Shown: one piece after another, positions 1 through 19,302 of the stretch
Layout: each line of letters opens with the position of its first letter
Position numbering within the stretch: position 1 is the first letter of the stretch
DNA from: Hyalella azteca
Taxonomy: Eukaryota; Arthropoda; Malacostraca; Amphipoda; Hyalellidae
Assembly (NCBI RefSeq): GCF_000764305.2
Contig: NW_025940784.1
Coordinates: forward strand, 372,001 to 436,000
Length of the DNA stretch: 64,000 nucleotides
Reading direction: 5' to 3'
The notes under the pieces: model-generated
The model's database searches: none
Told to the model about the DNA's origin: nothing
What the model saw: only the letters and a program-made list of their open reading frames with translations
Translations under genes and position numbers: made by a program

Positions 1-161
1 ACTAACATTTTTTTTGCAATACAATGCAATTTTTCTGACTTTACCAAAACTACCATACTAATAAACTAATTCATATGAATCAACCATTGGTATTTCGAAC
101 TGATTTGAATTAACACTATTTGCGTTGAATGCGAAACACATCAAATAAGACTTGAATAACC

Positions 162-288
162 GTCATTAATTAATTACATCACAGACAGGACATAAGTCAC
201 CGTAATTAATTACATCACAGACAGGACATGAGTCACCGTCATTAATTACATCACAGACAGGACATGAGTCACCGTCATTAATTAAGTC
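162..288. repeat. 36-bp minisatellite, about 3.5 copies
   Basis: Three full units and a partial fourth of a 36-base unit ending in GACATGAGTCACC follow one another with only one or two differences. Because 36 is a multiple of three, the minus strand reads as a 12-residue repeat containing CPVCD. I take this reading frame as a by-product of the period, not as a gene. Confidence 0.85.
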
Positions 289-3200
289 AGAAGCGGTTGT
301 ATGGACATCCAAGTTTCCTAATAATTTTTCATGGGTTTGGAATAACACATTAGAGTGTGGGAGTACAAGTAAGGGTACTGTTAAACGAATACAGTAGTGG
401 CGGCCACTACAACTTTAGAATGAGAAATTAATTATCGTGCTACATGGTCTCGTGGATTACTGGGTCCTTCCATAGCCAGTAAATCCTTTACCCGGAGCCA
501 ATAGCTTGGTTATAGATAGCGGCGGTTGGCGTTTGGAAGTTACAGTGGCCGCATCTACCGCATCCATTTAATTGGTAAATGTAATGAGTAGAACGACTAA
601 TTTCTGTGTTACCCCTATAAAGACCAAAAATTCACTTTCCTTACTCCTTTCAAAGGTTCTGTAATACATAATATTAGAAAAAAAAAACATTTTTTTTGTT
701 ACATACTTTGCTGCATACCTTGCCCACTGAAAATAAATTCTTATGTAAATAATTACCAATAATAAGCAGATCTTATCACATATGATCACTTTTTCGGGTA
801 CTGTTTGTAAATGAGCAGCAGCAACATGAAGCAAAGGGTGAGAGTCCCAGCAAAAGGGGAAAAGATAGCTCATTAAGATTCCGGATTTTCTCAACTACTT
901 CAAGAGACGTCGAATTAGATCCGTCCAAGGTAGGCGAATAGTATTGATACCGATATAAAAACATGCCGAAATGAAACGATAGTAGCTTTAATTCTATTAA
1001 ATAATTTTTATTGCCTTGTATGTATGTGTGGCTTTGTAGCTTTTGTGTTTACTAGTCGTAATCTTGACAGCTTCCAAAGAAGGTATAGTACATGGCAAAA
1101 TAGCAAAATTCGAAATAAGTAACTAATCTTGACACGAATACGACATTACATCGACTTTTTTGCTCATATTCGTAAATCGAGCGGGACATTGATTGAGCAC
1201 CATTTCATTATGTACAATCATCACTCTCAAGAGCTGTATTAATGGTAATTAATGCTCAAATATTTCACTGTAGTGTTGGGATTAATCATTGCTACGTTTA
1301 TTTTAATCTCACCAGACGTTTTGTAAAAAATTAGCTGTACTGTGGTTCGTTGGTTCGTTATCACTTACAATCCGGGAGTTAAAGCTACACAATTTTTTTT
1401 TTATCAGAGTTGCAAGTTTCTTGTCGAAATAATTCCGAAGATCAATATCGCTGGCACTGTATCTGGATGAGTTATTGGAATACCTTATTGGGATAAATTT
1501 TCCTTGCTTCGATCTCATGTATATTGGGAAAATCTAACTTCGTTAATAATTAAGTGGTCCTAAAGTCTCCTACCTCCAAAATTTTCTAGAATCAAGATAG
1601 TCAAAAGATAATTTTTTAACAGTCAGCCCAAAAAAGTTTTTTCTCTCTGAAAGAAACATTCTCATTTATGTGTTAAAGTTAAACAATTATATTTTTGAGA
1701 TATCATAACTGACGAATTTTCTCCACATTCTCCAGAGGCTCAGAGATTATTTCCATGGCGCGATAATATAATTTTATATTTAATGAATTTATTGAGAATC
1801 TTTAGCATTTGTGGTACCAAATGAGAAATAAATAAACTTGAAAAATTGGCATATAAATAATGATCAAAAGACAATCGATGATTCAATCAATCGTTCTAAT
1901 TTAAACAATTAAGTAAATTTTGGTTACCTTAATGGCCAAAATTTATCATCCTACGTTCAGTGGCCGTTCGACCGTAGGCTGATGCGACACACGTGACAGA
2001 TACGGGCGGGTTGGTGGCAGCAGGGGTGGTCTCCGACAGGCGTCCCTATATGGGTATTATTATTATTTTTTTGTAGACTCAGTAATATACCCTGAGTGTG
2101 GTTGTACAACGTTTGTAGGTTGTAGAATAGAATTAGGTTTGGGGCAGCTTGAAAAGTTTTTGCCAAATTAGTAGTAATATTCATGTTCGATAAAATGAAA
2201 CATTTCGTGGATATTAACGAATATTGTATTCAACAAACGAGATGTAATCCACGAATTAAATAATGATGAAAACTATCATTGTGGAAGTTGTAAATTAACA
2301 TGACAGCTTTTGATGAATACCAGTTCTCCTACATAGCTTAGGTTGTCAATCTAGACAATTTTGTAGTTTATGGCTTAATGACCACGTTTCTTCGAACCTC
2401 AAACCAATGTTAATTGCACTTGAAGTTTTTGTGGCTGGGACGTTCTCGTTCTAAGTACAGCCTTGGCAGCTTCGAGCATTCGTAATTATGTATGTGTGCA
2501 CGAAGTTGAGCGAGACTTAGCTTTCCCAGTTTAAAGTACTCCCCTCATAATGTATCATTATGTATGGCATGAAAACAAGCTTCAATGCAGCATACTTATA
2601 GTGAACCGTAAAGCATACCAGTTTTTTTATATTGAATGCCTCCTCAAAGACGAATTACTGCCAACCTTGATCCTACTAGTCTTGCTAATACATCAACCGG
2701 AGTTGTTAAAAATGTCATCGGTTTTAGTCAATTTCTTGCAGGTTAGAACTTTATTTTTCACTATTTCACTAATGACAAGTGACGATTCAGTACTCAAAGA
2801 AACTCAATTTTTTATTTCTGTGTGAACCTGGGCTTTGAAGAATTCCGGAACATTTCATACGTTGCATGTGATCTGCGGTTTACTGGATGTTGATGATTAC
2901 ACAGGCGATAGTCAGATCCGTATTGCAGCTTCTTTACATGCATGATAAAGCTATTGAATGCTTTATTTCCATTTCAAAGATTTCACTCTTGCTTAACCAT
3001 ATCAAATCTCTGACTGCAGACGAAGCATCTCATGCTAACCACGAGCTTATGAAACTCTCTAATTGTAACTCAGTGGCTGGCACTAGCCGGCCAACCGCCG
3101 GCCACTCAGCGCCCTCTTGTGGGACGCGGACAATTTTACACGCGGCCGTTGCGTGGTCAGTTGTGTTCTTCATGCTTCCTGCCACACGTCGAGGGCTGCT

Positions 3201-4856
3201 CACCAGACCACCTCCTAGCGGCTTCACAGAATCCCCACACGGTTTCAAGTGGGTCTTCTATAAATGAATATGATTTTGAAAGTGACTTTGAACTTCTCTT
3301 GCGAATGCCGTTTCGCATGTGGTATAAAAAAATACTCAAATCAAAGTAAATCGAATTTCAATGGTATAAAATAAATGCAATTAACATCTTTAACAATAGA
3401 TAAATAAAGTAAGTTATAAATTTCAGAAAACTGATTCTAATTTTCTATCTATAGCAATTAAATTACATCTGGTTATTAGAGCGCTATCTAAAAACTGAGC
3501 AGATTTTGTTATTCACTACCATGCTCAGAACTCAATTTGGTTTTGAAGATTTAACATTGTTGACTCGAATCGAATCATTCGGGACCTGCATATACTTATG
3601 AAAGTTTTCCACACCTGTTGTTTTAGCAATTTTACGATATTTTACTCCCATAAACGTGACATGACTTAGACATGAGTGCAGGACAAGCTTACGAGTATTC
3701 ACCTCGCATCCAAAAGCAGAAAAAATAAGTTGTATATGCCTCACCAAAGTTTACCAAGACATTCGGAATTTTGTTGATTGACATTACTTTACTGCCTTTA
3801 AAAAAGTTTCTGGAAACGTTCATCACGAATAAGTTATGATTGGCTAATCATGTACTTTACCTAAATATTAGATTGCTTCAATTTCATCTGATTTTTCAAA
3901 TGACTCTGTCTGTGGTAAGTTATAAGTATAGCCTTGGCACACCTTGTACAAAGAAACAGAAGGCAAAGCAGGGGCGAGTCATCGAAGAGGAGCGACGCTA
4001 TTTTGGGGAGTTCTTGGTTCCCTGCAAACCCAATGTCTTACCAGCCACTCTAACAATAACAAATTTGTTTGTTCCTTTCTCACTGGCAGCCTCGCTGGTC
4101 GTTAGTTAGCTTCTCTCGAGTCTGCAGCTCTCTGCTCAGCTCAACTAAAAAGCTTATTCATAGAATGTGATCCTCATTTTTTTTTCTACAGCCCGTAATA
4201 AAATTATGATCCTTGAACCGCAGAAGTAAATTTACTACTTTTGAATTCACATAACGCTCGTGAATGATCTAAATAGCGCGTCACGGTATCATTGATCGTC
4301 ACTGATGCCATGAATACGTGGACAAAGCTCCAATATCAGTGAGCTTCGAATTAATAATTATCAATATTTAATTAATAAAGAATTACGAAGTCTCATTTCT
4401 CTTTTCATGCTCTTATAAGAGACCAAACTGCTTTCTATTAATACTCTTCGAACGCTATAAAGTGGATGTTTAATCTGGCACGCAGGAATGGGCGAAATTC
4501 TGGCTCATGGAATGAATATAACACGGGTTTCGTTATTGTGACTTTCTATAGCCTTTCCAGAATATTGCGATAAAAAACAGTAATGACCTTCATGAGTGTT
4601 AATTTTTTATTCAAAATATTCTTGTCAGAAAAATCTAAATCCCTCAAATGAATCATAGCAAACACGCATCTCCATAAGTGTGGACTGTGTACCTGAAATT
4701 TGTTACTGAAGCTGTGAATTGAAGGCTGAGCGGATCCATGGTCGGCTGAGATGTTACCACAGCCTTCTTGTTTACGTTGCCACCCGACACTGTCTCAGCC
4801 CCTCTGGTCGGGTCTGGCTTACCCTCGCGTTACCCTTCTCAGACCAGCGCAGTGCT
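289..4856. other. Non-coding stretch, no gene recognised
   Basis: AT-rich sequence with only short open frames (under 130 codons) that match no family I know and lack convincing splice-bounded exons. A diverged SINE-like fragment near 1.95-2.05 kb and a somewhat GC-richer patch at 3.05-3.25 kb are the only structure I can see. Confidence 0.6.
1955..2047. repeat. Diverged copy of the SINE-like repeat
   Basis: Shares GTGGCCGTTCGACCG, a degraded middle, and an end of the type GGTGGTCTCCGACAGGCG with the better-preserved repeat at 38144-38549 and 58581-58893. It looks like an old copy with an internal deletion. Confidence 0.5.
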
Positions 4857-5065
4857 GTTGCAACTTTACGACGAGATGACGACTTTAATTACGAGAATTA
4901 CGAGTATGAATCGTCCACCGTGATGGTGCAATGTCACATTTTTTCAAGGACCCTTGCAACTTTACAATGACGAGAATTACGAGTGTGATGTATACTGAAT
5001 CGTCCACCGTGATGATCTAATGTCACATTTTTCTAAGACCCTTGCAACTTTACAATGACGAGAGC
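4857..5065. repeat. Three-copy tandem repeat, period ~88-97 bp
   Basis: Units start with TTGCAACTTTAC at 4857, 4954 and 5042. They share ACGAGAATTACGAGT, ATCGTCCACCGTGATG and ATGTCACATTTTT. The third unit is truncated. Confidence 0.8.
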
Positions 5066-6650
5066 GGATCATCAATGTCAGATTTTGTCTCCGACCCTAA
5101 AATTATGTTGCATTTAGATAAAATTGGCCAACGAAAGATAAGGAAAAGTCATCCAAAAGATATCAATGTTTACGGTCACCAACAGACATTAGTACAGACA
5201 ATCCATCGCAAAGCCGCACGTACGTGGGTGGTCAAGCGTATTATTTACAAATAATGTTCCTATACAAAATAAGATAAATCGAATAAGGCACGATTGTGAT
5301 TCACGAGCAACGCCACCATTGACGAATGCAAGATAGTTAGTTAAAGAATAAAACTTAATTTCTACAGGATATATGTTACAAAATTAATAAGCCCTCCTAC
5401 CAGCTTCTAGAATTACCATAAAAAATACACACACTCACATCGGAATCATTATTGTTACATTAAATAGGCACGATAAATACAAGGTAATAGCACCTGAGAT
5501 TCTGCATGCTCAATCTTAGCCCTCCTGGGCGATTGATTATTTTTAAAAATACTAAAAGAATTCTCTTTCAACAAACAATAGTTGGAAATTGGTATGGAAA
5601 TTCAATAAGCATTGCATAAAGGGAATTTTATTTTAGGCATTGAGGATTACTCACAATGTGAAAAATTTAGTAAAATTCACCCTCATATGTCAGATGATAT
5701 ATGTCACTTACGAAAAAAATATAAAAAATTTATATATAAATGATTTTAGAATGTTTTTTCATATGGCAAATTGCAGAGAGAGAAATATTTATGTAAATGG
5801 AGGCGATTAGGAATTAAGAATTACGTTGTTTCTCCGCTTGTTTTTAATAGCATAACAATAAATCAATCAACATATTGATCAATTTAACAAAATTTCTCCA
5901 GTTTTTTAAGTGATGAAAGCGAGGACACAAACTACTATATATATGGTCCGAGGAGAGGCATCAATAAAGGCCATACTGACGAGACAGACTTCCATTGTGA
6001 AGCTGTTGCTCTGAAAGGATCAAAGGCTTCGTCTCCAAAGATAACTGAGCAACTGACACGGTACTAACAGACCTCCATTCTGCTGGGTAACTTGCCTACT
6101 CCACGTGTGCACTGGCCAATATTTATAACCTTATTACTGGGTCACTGAACTAGCAAGTAATTTTCAATCCAGTAATAGAATCCCTTCATTGCCATCCCTT
6201 TATAAGACTCGAAAATTTGTGGATTAAATATCTTTTATGACTCTTTAGCAGACTCCATTTAAGTCATACAAGATTATAACGTATACAAAGAGTTGGGTTA
6301 GTTCGATATTTAACATCACGAGTCCATAAAGATAATTTACCCATCATTAATTTCATCATGAATAAAACGAGCGATGAAGAAATAAACACATAGAAAAAAT
6401 TGTAATTCCATATGACAGACGTCGTTTTACCTCCTCAAGCGTTTATTCTCGTATGTAATTTAGCATTTAACACTTCTTTTTAAATACATTTATTTTTTAA
6501 CCAAGGACTGGATGGTTCAATTGCGCATGGAGAGTCCATTCATTTGAAAGCTATTTGATAATTTCAGATGCTTTTGACGATGAAACTCAGTTTCCGTATA
6601 ACTGGAATTTCTCTATCGTATTATTATTCCATCACAAAAGTTATGAGAGT
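5066..6650. other. Non-coding stretch, no gene recognised
   Basis: AT-rich DNA with no recognisable coding region, RNA gene or repeat family. A TATATATGG string near 5.94 kb could be promoter-like, but nothing downstream supports it. Confidence 0.55.
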
Positions 6651-6655
6651 GATAA

Positions 6656-6732
6656 TATATAAGCGAACTCCATAAGCAACAACACAGTAACGGTGAGAGA
6701 CCAAATAGAGCACAGTGCATGAAATTGTAAGT
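6656..6732 (+). promoter_or_regulatory. Possible core promoter with tiny first coding exon
   Basis: TATATAAG (6656-6663) is followed about 30 bases later by an arthropod-type initiator ACAGT (6684-6688). An ATG lies at 6719, and a strong splice donor GTAAGT starts at 6727, so the first exon would encode only Met-Lys and two bases. TATA plus initiator plus a one- or two-codon first exon is typical of arthropod cuticle and short secreted-protein genes. A candidate acceptor (pyrimidine tract then CTGCAG) ends at about 6837, but the frame behind it closes within some 20 codons. The gene body is therefore not found: either a relic, or an exon further away. Confidence 0.35.
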
Positions 6733-9700
6733 TAGGATCCTTTGTGTTATAATTTTTTATATGAAGAGTACAGTCAACTCAAGATATTAAATTTCAGAAC
6801 TAAAATTTTAAGAATTGTCGTTATTTTTTTCTGCAGGGAAGTTTTCTTCGAATTCACAAGTTCAGGAAGCTATGGAGGATGTTCACATTATTTATGAACG
6901 ATCCATTTTATGTTGTCAATAATAATGGAATCCATTTGCGAACAAAAGCAGAAGTAACATTAAAATACTACATTCTAAAATTACTATGTTCTTAACTAAT
7001 ATTTTGAATGATGACAACGTACTCGAAATAATTTAAGTTGTACATTAAGTTTACAAAAATTATGGTTTAACAAAAACTAAAAAATGCAAACACACTCAAT
7101 GTTACCCATATATAAAAAAAATTTCGACCAGGTTCAAATATGCTACTAATCAGCTGAAATCTAGCTAATCTAAATACCTACATAGAAAGTAAAAAACTTT
7201 GAACGACCCTAAATGCGTAATAACATGTGGCTAGACTACATATTCGAAAATCTAGAAATAGGCAAATTGCTTGTCTGTTTGTTCGTTTGTTTGTTGATAT
7301 GACTTATACGTCAATCTATAGTATTAATGATTCCCGTAAATTTAACGGTATTCTTAAGTTAAACTATACAGAGCATATGCATAGATGCACTAACTTAACC
7401 AACAATGACTTGGCATGCAAAATTATTTAAAAGTTATAATAAAACACAATACAAGTCACATGCGTATCCAAACATGATTCTATAGGTGCTGTTGCAGAAG
7501 AAAGAAACGCACTAAAAATCCCAAAAAGCTGTTTTTTATAACCATATGATTGCTGCGTAGGTGGGATGCGTACGTACGTACGTGGGAATTCAGATAATAA
7601 CATGAAAACTTCACACATCGGCAAATACAGCGAACAAAGCAAGATAATTGGAATATTCAAACGAACAATAATTATATGGCACCTCTAAATTAGCATGACA
7701 GACTCTCAAAATACGAATAAATGGCTTTGGCTCCATCCCAATATTCCTTGGGTGAATTTTAATTGTTTCCACTAAACTAGAAGGATCTGGAAAACGCGTT
7801 TTAGAAGGCAGAAACAGAAATGTACATAAAACATTTCGACCAGGATATGAACAATTAACACCATAGTATATACAAACACTTAAACCATCTAATTTGAGCG
7901 CTAAAAGCGTTCAAATTCAGTGTAAAAAATACCTGAAAAAATATAAATTTGTTCGCATGATACTTGAAACTATCATACACATCATGGTTATGCAAAAATT
8001 ATACATGCTTCGATATTTTTAAATTGTTGTCGAATTACCCACACCATAGTTTTTTGACAACATTTATCGAGTACACGAATATTATAGAAAACTGGCCTCA
8101 CTGTATAATAAAAGAAGAACAGTGAATCAAACAGGTAGTATTTGATGCATTAAAATCTAATTTTAATTATAACATTTCATCTCCGATGTTAATACCAGAT
8201 ACCATAGCATTAACAACCAAATAACGCTTCTGAAACGTCCGGAAGTCAAAAACGCAGACGTACAACTTCACTCCAATTAAATCAGTTCGGTCTCAGGATT
8301 TACCCTTGGCTTCATTAAATAAATCAGCTCCATTACATGTTAATTTTACTCTTTTTTTGCAAGGAAAGAACAAATTTCATCTGTAATAGAAACAGTCAAC
8401 AAAAAGTTTTTTTTCTATTCAGCAAGTTTACAGCATTTTGAAAATCCACGTAATTGTATAATGGAGACTTTTTCCGACTGGGCAGAGCCTGACCAAAATC
8501 AGGACGTGAAAATTAATCGAACTGGGAAATTCAAATTTTCAACTTAGGCCGACTCTGCAGGACTAACTCATTGCTGGCAACTTTGATCGTGTAAGCTACA
8601 AAACCGCCCCACACTATCGTCTCAAAATAGCATGCTGTAATATGCCGGTGCAACCAACCCATTACCTCACTGAGCCTTAAAATATGTCTAGCACTGAGTA
8701 AGTTGATCAAAAATTGGTGCTGAAGAATGATTTGGTTAATTTATTCATCATGAACCATGCGAAGCACACATTATTACTTGAGATTGCGTAGGAAATTATA
8801 AATGGCCTGTTGCACGCCTCTGGTGTGCCACTTGTTTTTTTATGTTTTATGCAGCCTAATTGGCCCCGTAGACTTTCACAATTGAGTAATCGATGATATA
8901 AATAATTTTGTAGCAGTACCAATCTGAATTTGGAAAGTAAAAAAAGGCTCCCGTGTAAAAGATTTGCTTCTTTAAATGAAAAATTGTTTTTTTGTCCCCA
9001 CCAAAACGACGAAGATTTTTCCTAAAAAATTTTCAGCACTTCACCACTCGGAGAAGCTAACAAACTTTTTCTATCTTTCCTAAGAAGTACCGGCCAGAAC
9101 TTTTACAGTTTCCATTCATGGAGCAAAAAAATCCATTCGGTGCGCAAGTTTGACGATAACTTTATGTCTTGCAGGTAGTTAGGGGCAGTCTATAGTGCTC
9201 AATCGTAATGCAATTAATGCTCAGGCATGTTAAGCTTATCATTAATCAATCTAAGTCACGTACGTTTACTGAGGAAGCGTCTCGTAAGTGTAATATTTAT
9301 AGCACCTAATTAAGCAAACGACTGATACTCCGTTTTGACACACGCCGATGATGTCATTATATAGTAAGCATCCACTGGTGTAGGAATGGTTCTAAAGAAT
9401 GACGCTAAAAATTAAGGAATAAAATTCTGCGAGCAATGTAACGTGCTGCTCAAATTGTTATGGGTATTTGCGGAAGCTTCAAAAATTAAATTTTTTAAAT
9501 CGAAACGTTTCTAATACTATTTTCGTTGCAAAGCGAGTTGAACGATATCAAGAATAATTATCATCAGACTTTCTAATTGGACTAAATCCACAAAACAAGC
9601 CTTATATCAACTCTTCAGTTATCAAGTAGAAAAATACAAATACAATACATATATGTTCTTCATCATCTCGCAATATCCAGGCTGCGAGTGTACTGCTCAT

Positions 9701-9859
9701 GGCATCATCCGAAACGTGCGTAAAATATATCGTTCACTCATTCATGAACACACACAAAGCATTTGTACAGAAAAAAAATTCTTCTTGCGTCTAGCCAGGT
9801 TTCCTCCAGATGGCATACCCTAATGACGTGATGTGGATTCCAAGTGGCAGTTGATAATT
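6733..9859. other. Non-coding stretch, no gene recognised
   Basis: AT-rich, with short unconvincing frames. A (CGTA)n run near 7.57 kb is simple sequence. Nothing else stands out. Confidence 0.55.
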
Positions 9860-9865
9860 TTTATT
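9860..9865 (-). promoter_or_regulatory. Candidate polyadenylation signal for the ZCCHC24-like gene
   Basis: AATAAA on the minus strand, about 265 bases beyond the stop codon at 10130. Position and strand fit a 3' UTR, but this hexamer is common in AT-rich DNA. Confidence 0.25.
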
Positions 9866-10129
9866 TTTTTTTTAGAAATATTCAATCTACGTTGCACTCG
9901 AATGCATTTTCAACTTAGGCCGACTCAACTCTTTCAACTTTTGGGAGTTGGCATGATATTTCAAGTTTTTTTGCAGGTTTTCAGAAAATACTTTAATTAT
10001 CAGGCTGCATCGGTAATTCGAGAGGAATGGATAAGCTAGCAACGAGGAAATTAAGCCGACGTCTTGTGATGCGATTTGGATAATCAACAAATTTCATATG
10101 CTTACCAATATGCGCAAACGACCAATACT

Positions 10130-15811
<5,682 letters not shown>

Positions 15812-15847
15812 CAACGACGCCAAACCAACGACACTGGTAAATCCTTA

Positions 15848-18800
15848 CTCATACAATTCTACGTTATCGTTAGTTCGTTTAGGTTTCGCAGGGGATCGTT
15901 TGTTAATAGGTAATTCAATGTCTATATCATGCACGCTAATAATCGCAAAATTTATTCACTGCACTGCAATTACAAGCATTGATTAGTGACAACTCTCAAG
16001 CCTGATGATAGAACGCACCTCTGGCCACAGTGAGCTAAGTCCTTGTCTGACTTGTGCGCACACTGACCTCTCACGTTGGACGCATTCACGAACACAGTGC
16101 GGGATTTACTGACTCATACAACGCCTGTCTGTGTTCCTCATCAAACAGCCCCACACATCCTCACTCCGCCCACAGCTACTCCCCACACGTCTGTCAACCC
16201 ACCCCTCAAGCCCCAGTTTACAAGCAAGCCTCAGTTCGGTGCTCCAATTCGTTACGTGTTAGTGAAGTCATTTTTTCACGTCAGTGGAGACCAACAGTCG
16301 CCGGCCGAAGAAACAGTCATGTTCTGTTTAGAGTTTCAGGCCTCAATTCTAGCTCAGGTTGGCCTCTTGAAATGGGAGCATGAGAGCGAACGAATAAGGC
16401 ATAGCACATAACATTTTCTCGATTTAATTATTCAATCGATTTTATTTTAATTTCAGACCTGCAGGAATGTTCTTATGCGATTAACTCATAACGTGCCTCT
16501 GTTCCAGTAAAAGATCGCGCGCTTTGACACTAGAACAAGGGATGTATTCATGAGAATACCAGAGCAGACGCAATCCTCGTATAAAGATGTGTAGTTTGTC
16601 TATCAAGATGTCATTACATGATTCAAAGGTTGCACTCAAGGTTCGGAAATTTATTGCCTACGTTAGTATTTCTACATCCTAACAACCGCAAGACACTCCT
16701 CGAGTTATTCCTTGCATGTCAAGGACTGAATCGATGTAAGCTCATAACATAATATTGCTGCATAATAGACTTAAACAAATATTTCATAACTGTCTTGTCA
16801 AGAACAATTAGCTTCATTGTAGCTTGATGAACTACCTCTTCCATTGGCTTCCACATTGATGGCATATAATTTTCCTGCCATAACGCAGAGCTCATTCATT
16901 CAGAAAAAAATTCTTGTAAAGTAATTGAAAATGAAACTGGGAAGCTGAGAGGATGAGGATGGAATGTCTCTTCGAATATATTACATTGAAAATTGTTTGT
17001 GCTACTAACCAAGAACGAAAAAGTCCATATTAATTTTATTCATTTATAATTACAAGACTTGCTACAACGGCTCATTGTCTCTCTTCCTCTACCAACAAAA
17101 TAGTTAATATATATATATTGTACAACTGATGATCTGACACTATTCAAAAGAGAGAGAATCGTACAATCAACGTCAACACACGCATTTCTATCATTATCAA
17201 CATTACATTTTCTATCACATTTATTGAAAACGTAATGGAAGTATCTCATTTATAGAAAATGTAATGGAAAATTACTGGATTTTCGTTATTTATTATCATG
17301 ATAATAATATTCAAATGTTGCTATTTTACGCTGGTAATCGATTTCCTTGTTAATATCTACATGAGAAAATGACTTTGAAAAAACTCCAAAGTAGCGAAAT
17401 TAAAATTATTGGTTTTGACGGCAATTTGATACAAACATAAAAAAAAGAAAGGCGAGGAAGGGGAGGAGAGGGGGAAGGAATACCCGCCAAACGCTTGGCA
17501 GGAAGAGGGGCAGTGCGGGGTTGGGCATGTGGGGAAGAAGGGAGTGTAAGAGAAGGCCTACACAGTGGGGCTTTTGGGGGGACTAGGAGGCAGCCTTGTA
17601 CCGGGTACGCGGGGCATGAACATGATAGCAGTTCTGGAATGTCAGTAGCTGCAGCGGTATGATGGGGCTTGATATAAAGACGTCTATGTTATTAACAAAT
17701 ATATGTAGTGTGGATAAAATCGATTACTAAGCAATCCAATGCCTCCCAAAAAATCTAATCCATTCGCAAACTAGAAACTTCACCCTTCAAATGTATTATA
17801 ATTGGCGCCATTATTTGCAAAATTATACCGCTGGTGCAAAACTATAAATGAACTGTAATTGGGAATAAACTATTGAACTTTTCTATAAATGAGATTTGGT
17901 AAGGGGTATTATAATGAATTATATTGTCCCAATCATTCACTTTCCGATATTTCAGATAGATGCATGTACTCGTATTGAGAATTAGACAAAGCAAAATAAT
18001 AACAATTATCTTGTTACCAATCCAATTCATTTCAATAGCCTGATGAAATTAATTTATTATTTTTACGTTTTTTTAAGATAGGTTTTACCTTATTGTAATT
18101 TCTTTTTATTGATATAATTTGACAAATGCGTTAGGTAACTTCTCAGATAATTCTAACTCAAAAGAAAAGCGTTCAATCGACACAATGAAAAATCTATGTT
18201 GAGGTCGTAAATCCACTAAGTTTAATTTGCTCTCTATATTTATAAAGCAAAATTGCGTTCAATACTTCTCGTTTAGCTTGAATTTTTGAAGCCGAGATTT
18301 ATTGAGAGCAGTCGGTAAACTTGTACGAAATGATGCCAAATATTTTAAGCTTAAGAAGAGTCATTACGTTGAGCCATGATTTTAATGATAAATAATATGT
18401 TTACGATAACATAAAGAAATCATACCAAGCCCTTGTACGTGGACGAATGAGAGAATTTGACATTATTTACGTAATTTTTTATTGCATTATTTGATCTTTT
18501 TTGCTCATGGTAAAATTATTGGTAAATATTCACCAAACAAATAAATTTTAATCGACTTGAGAATCTGGAGCATAGTTTTTAATAATATTGTAATTGAAGA
18601 ACATAAATCTGTGTTATAACATTACATCAATATATTATTATGAATATGTAAGCAGTAAACATAAGAGTTCAATCTAAATAATACTCGCCTAGTGACGCAC
18701 TTCTTCTTTCGTACATAAGTTTAGGAGCTGGTAAAAAATCACTCCCCCGCGGTTAAATTTATAAGTTGTAATCAATCAACCCTCGTAGAAACCCGTTACA

Positions 18801-18988
18801 GAACCAGTACTTCATGCAATTTTAATGTCAATCTTACTTAGACACGTTTATATAATTTCTATAATATTTGGTTAAGATAACACATTCTATAAGATTAACG
18901 AGCTGACACGTATTGTCCCCACGGCGATCAGTGAGTCACTGAAGAGCTTGCTGTGGGTAACCGCTAGCTAAGCAGCTCCCCTCATGCG
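15848..18988. other. Upstream flank of the ZCCHC24-like gene, non-coding
   Basis: 15.99-16.42 kb is somewhat GC- and C-rich, with two overlapping open frames of ~110 codons, and may include the promoter or 5' UTR of the minus-strand gene. 17.44-17.59 kb is a purine-rich, G-run-containing tract. The rest is AT-rich without recognised features. Confidence 0.5.
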
Positions 18989-19302
18989 CGCTGCCCTCGC
19001 CAGCCTCCCGCTGTGCCTGCGTCACTGCTAGCCTCATCAAGTGCCTCAGCCACGACGCTTAGGCGCTGCCCTCGCCAGCCTCCCGCTGCGCCTGCATCAC
19101 TGCTAGCCTCATCAAGTGCCTCAGCCACGACGCCTAGGCGCTGCCCTCGCCAGCCTCCCGCTGCGCCTGCGTCACTGCTAGCCTCATCAAGTGCCTCAGC
19201 CACGACGCCTAGGCGCTGCCCTCGCCAGCCTCCCGCTGCGCCTGCGGCACTGCTAGCCTCATCAAGTGCCTCAGCCACGACGCCTAGGCGCTGCCCTCGC
19301 TA
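18989..19302. repeat. 75-bp GC-rich minisatellite, 4.2 copies
   Basis: Units begin CGCTGCCCTCGCCAGCCTCC at 18989, 19064, 19139 and 19214, with a partial unit at 19289, and differ at only a few bases. The tract is far richer in G+C than its surroundings. Since 75 is a multiple of three and the unit lacks stops, both strands read as open 25-residue repeats. Confidence 0.92.

Noticed and set aside
7567..7585. CGTACGTACGTACG palindrome
   Set aside because: Simple tetranucleotide repeat; self-complementarity is automatic.
16054..16411. Two overlapping ~110-codon plus-strand frames upstream of the ZCCHC24-like gene
   Set aside because: C-rich composition explains their length. No family match, and they overlap each other.
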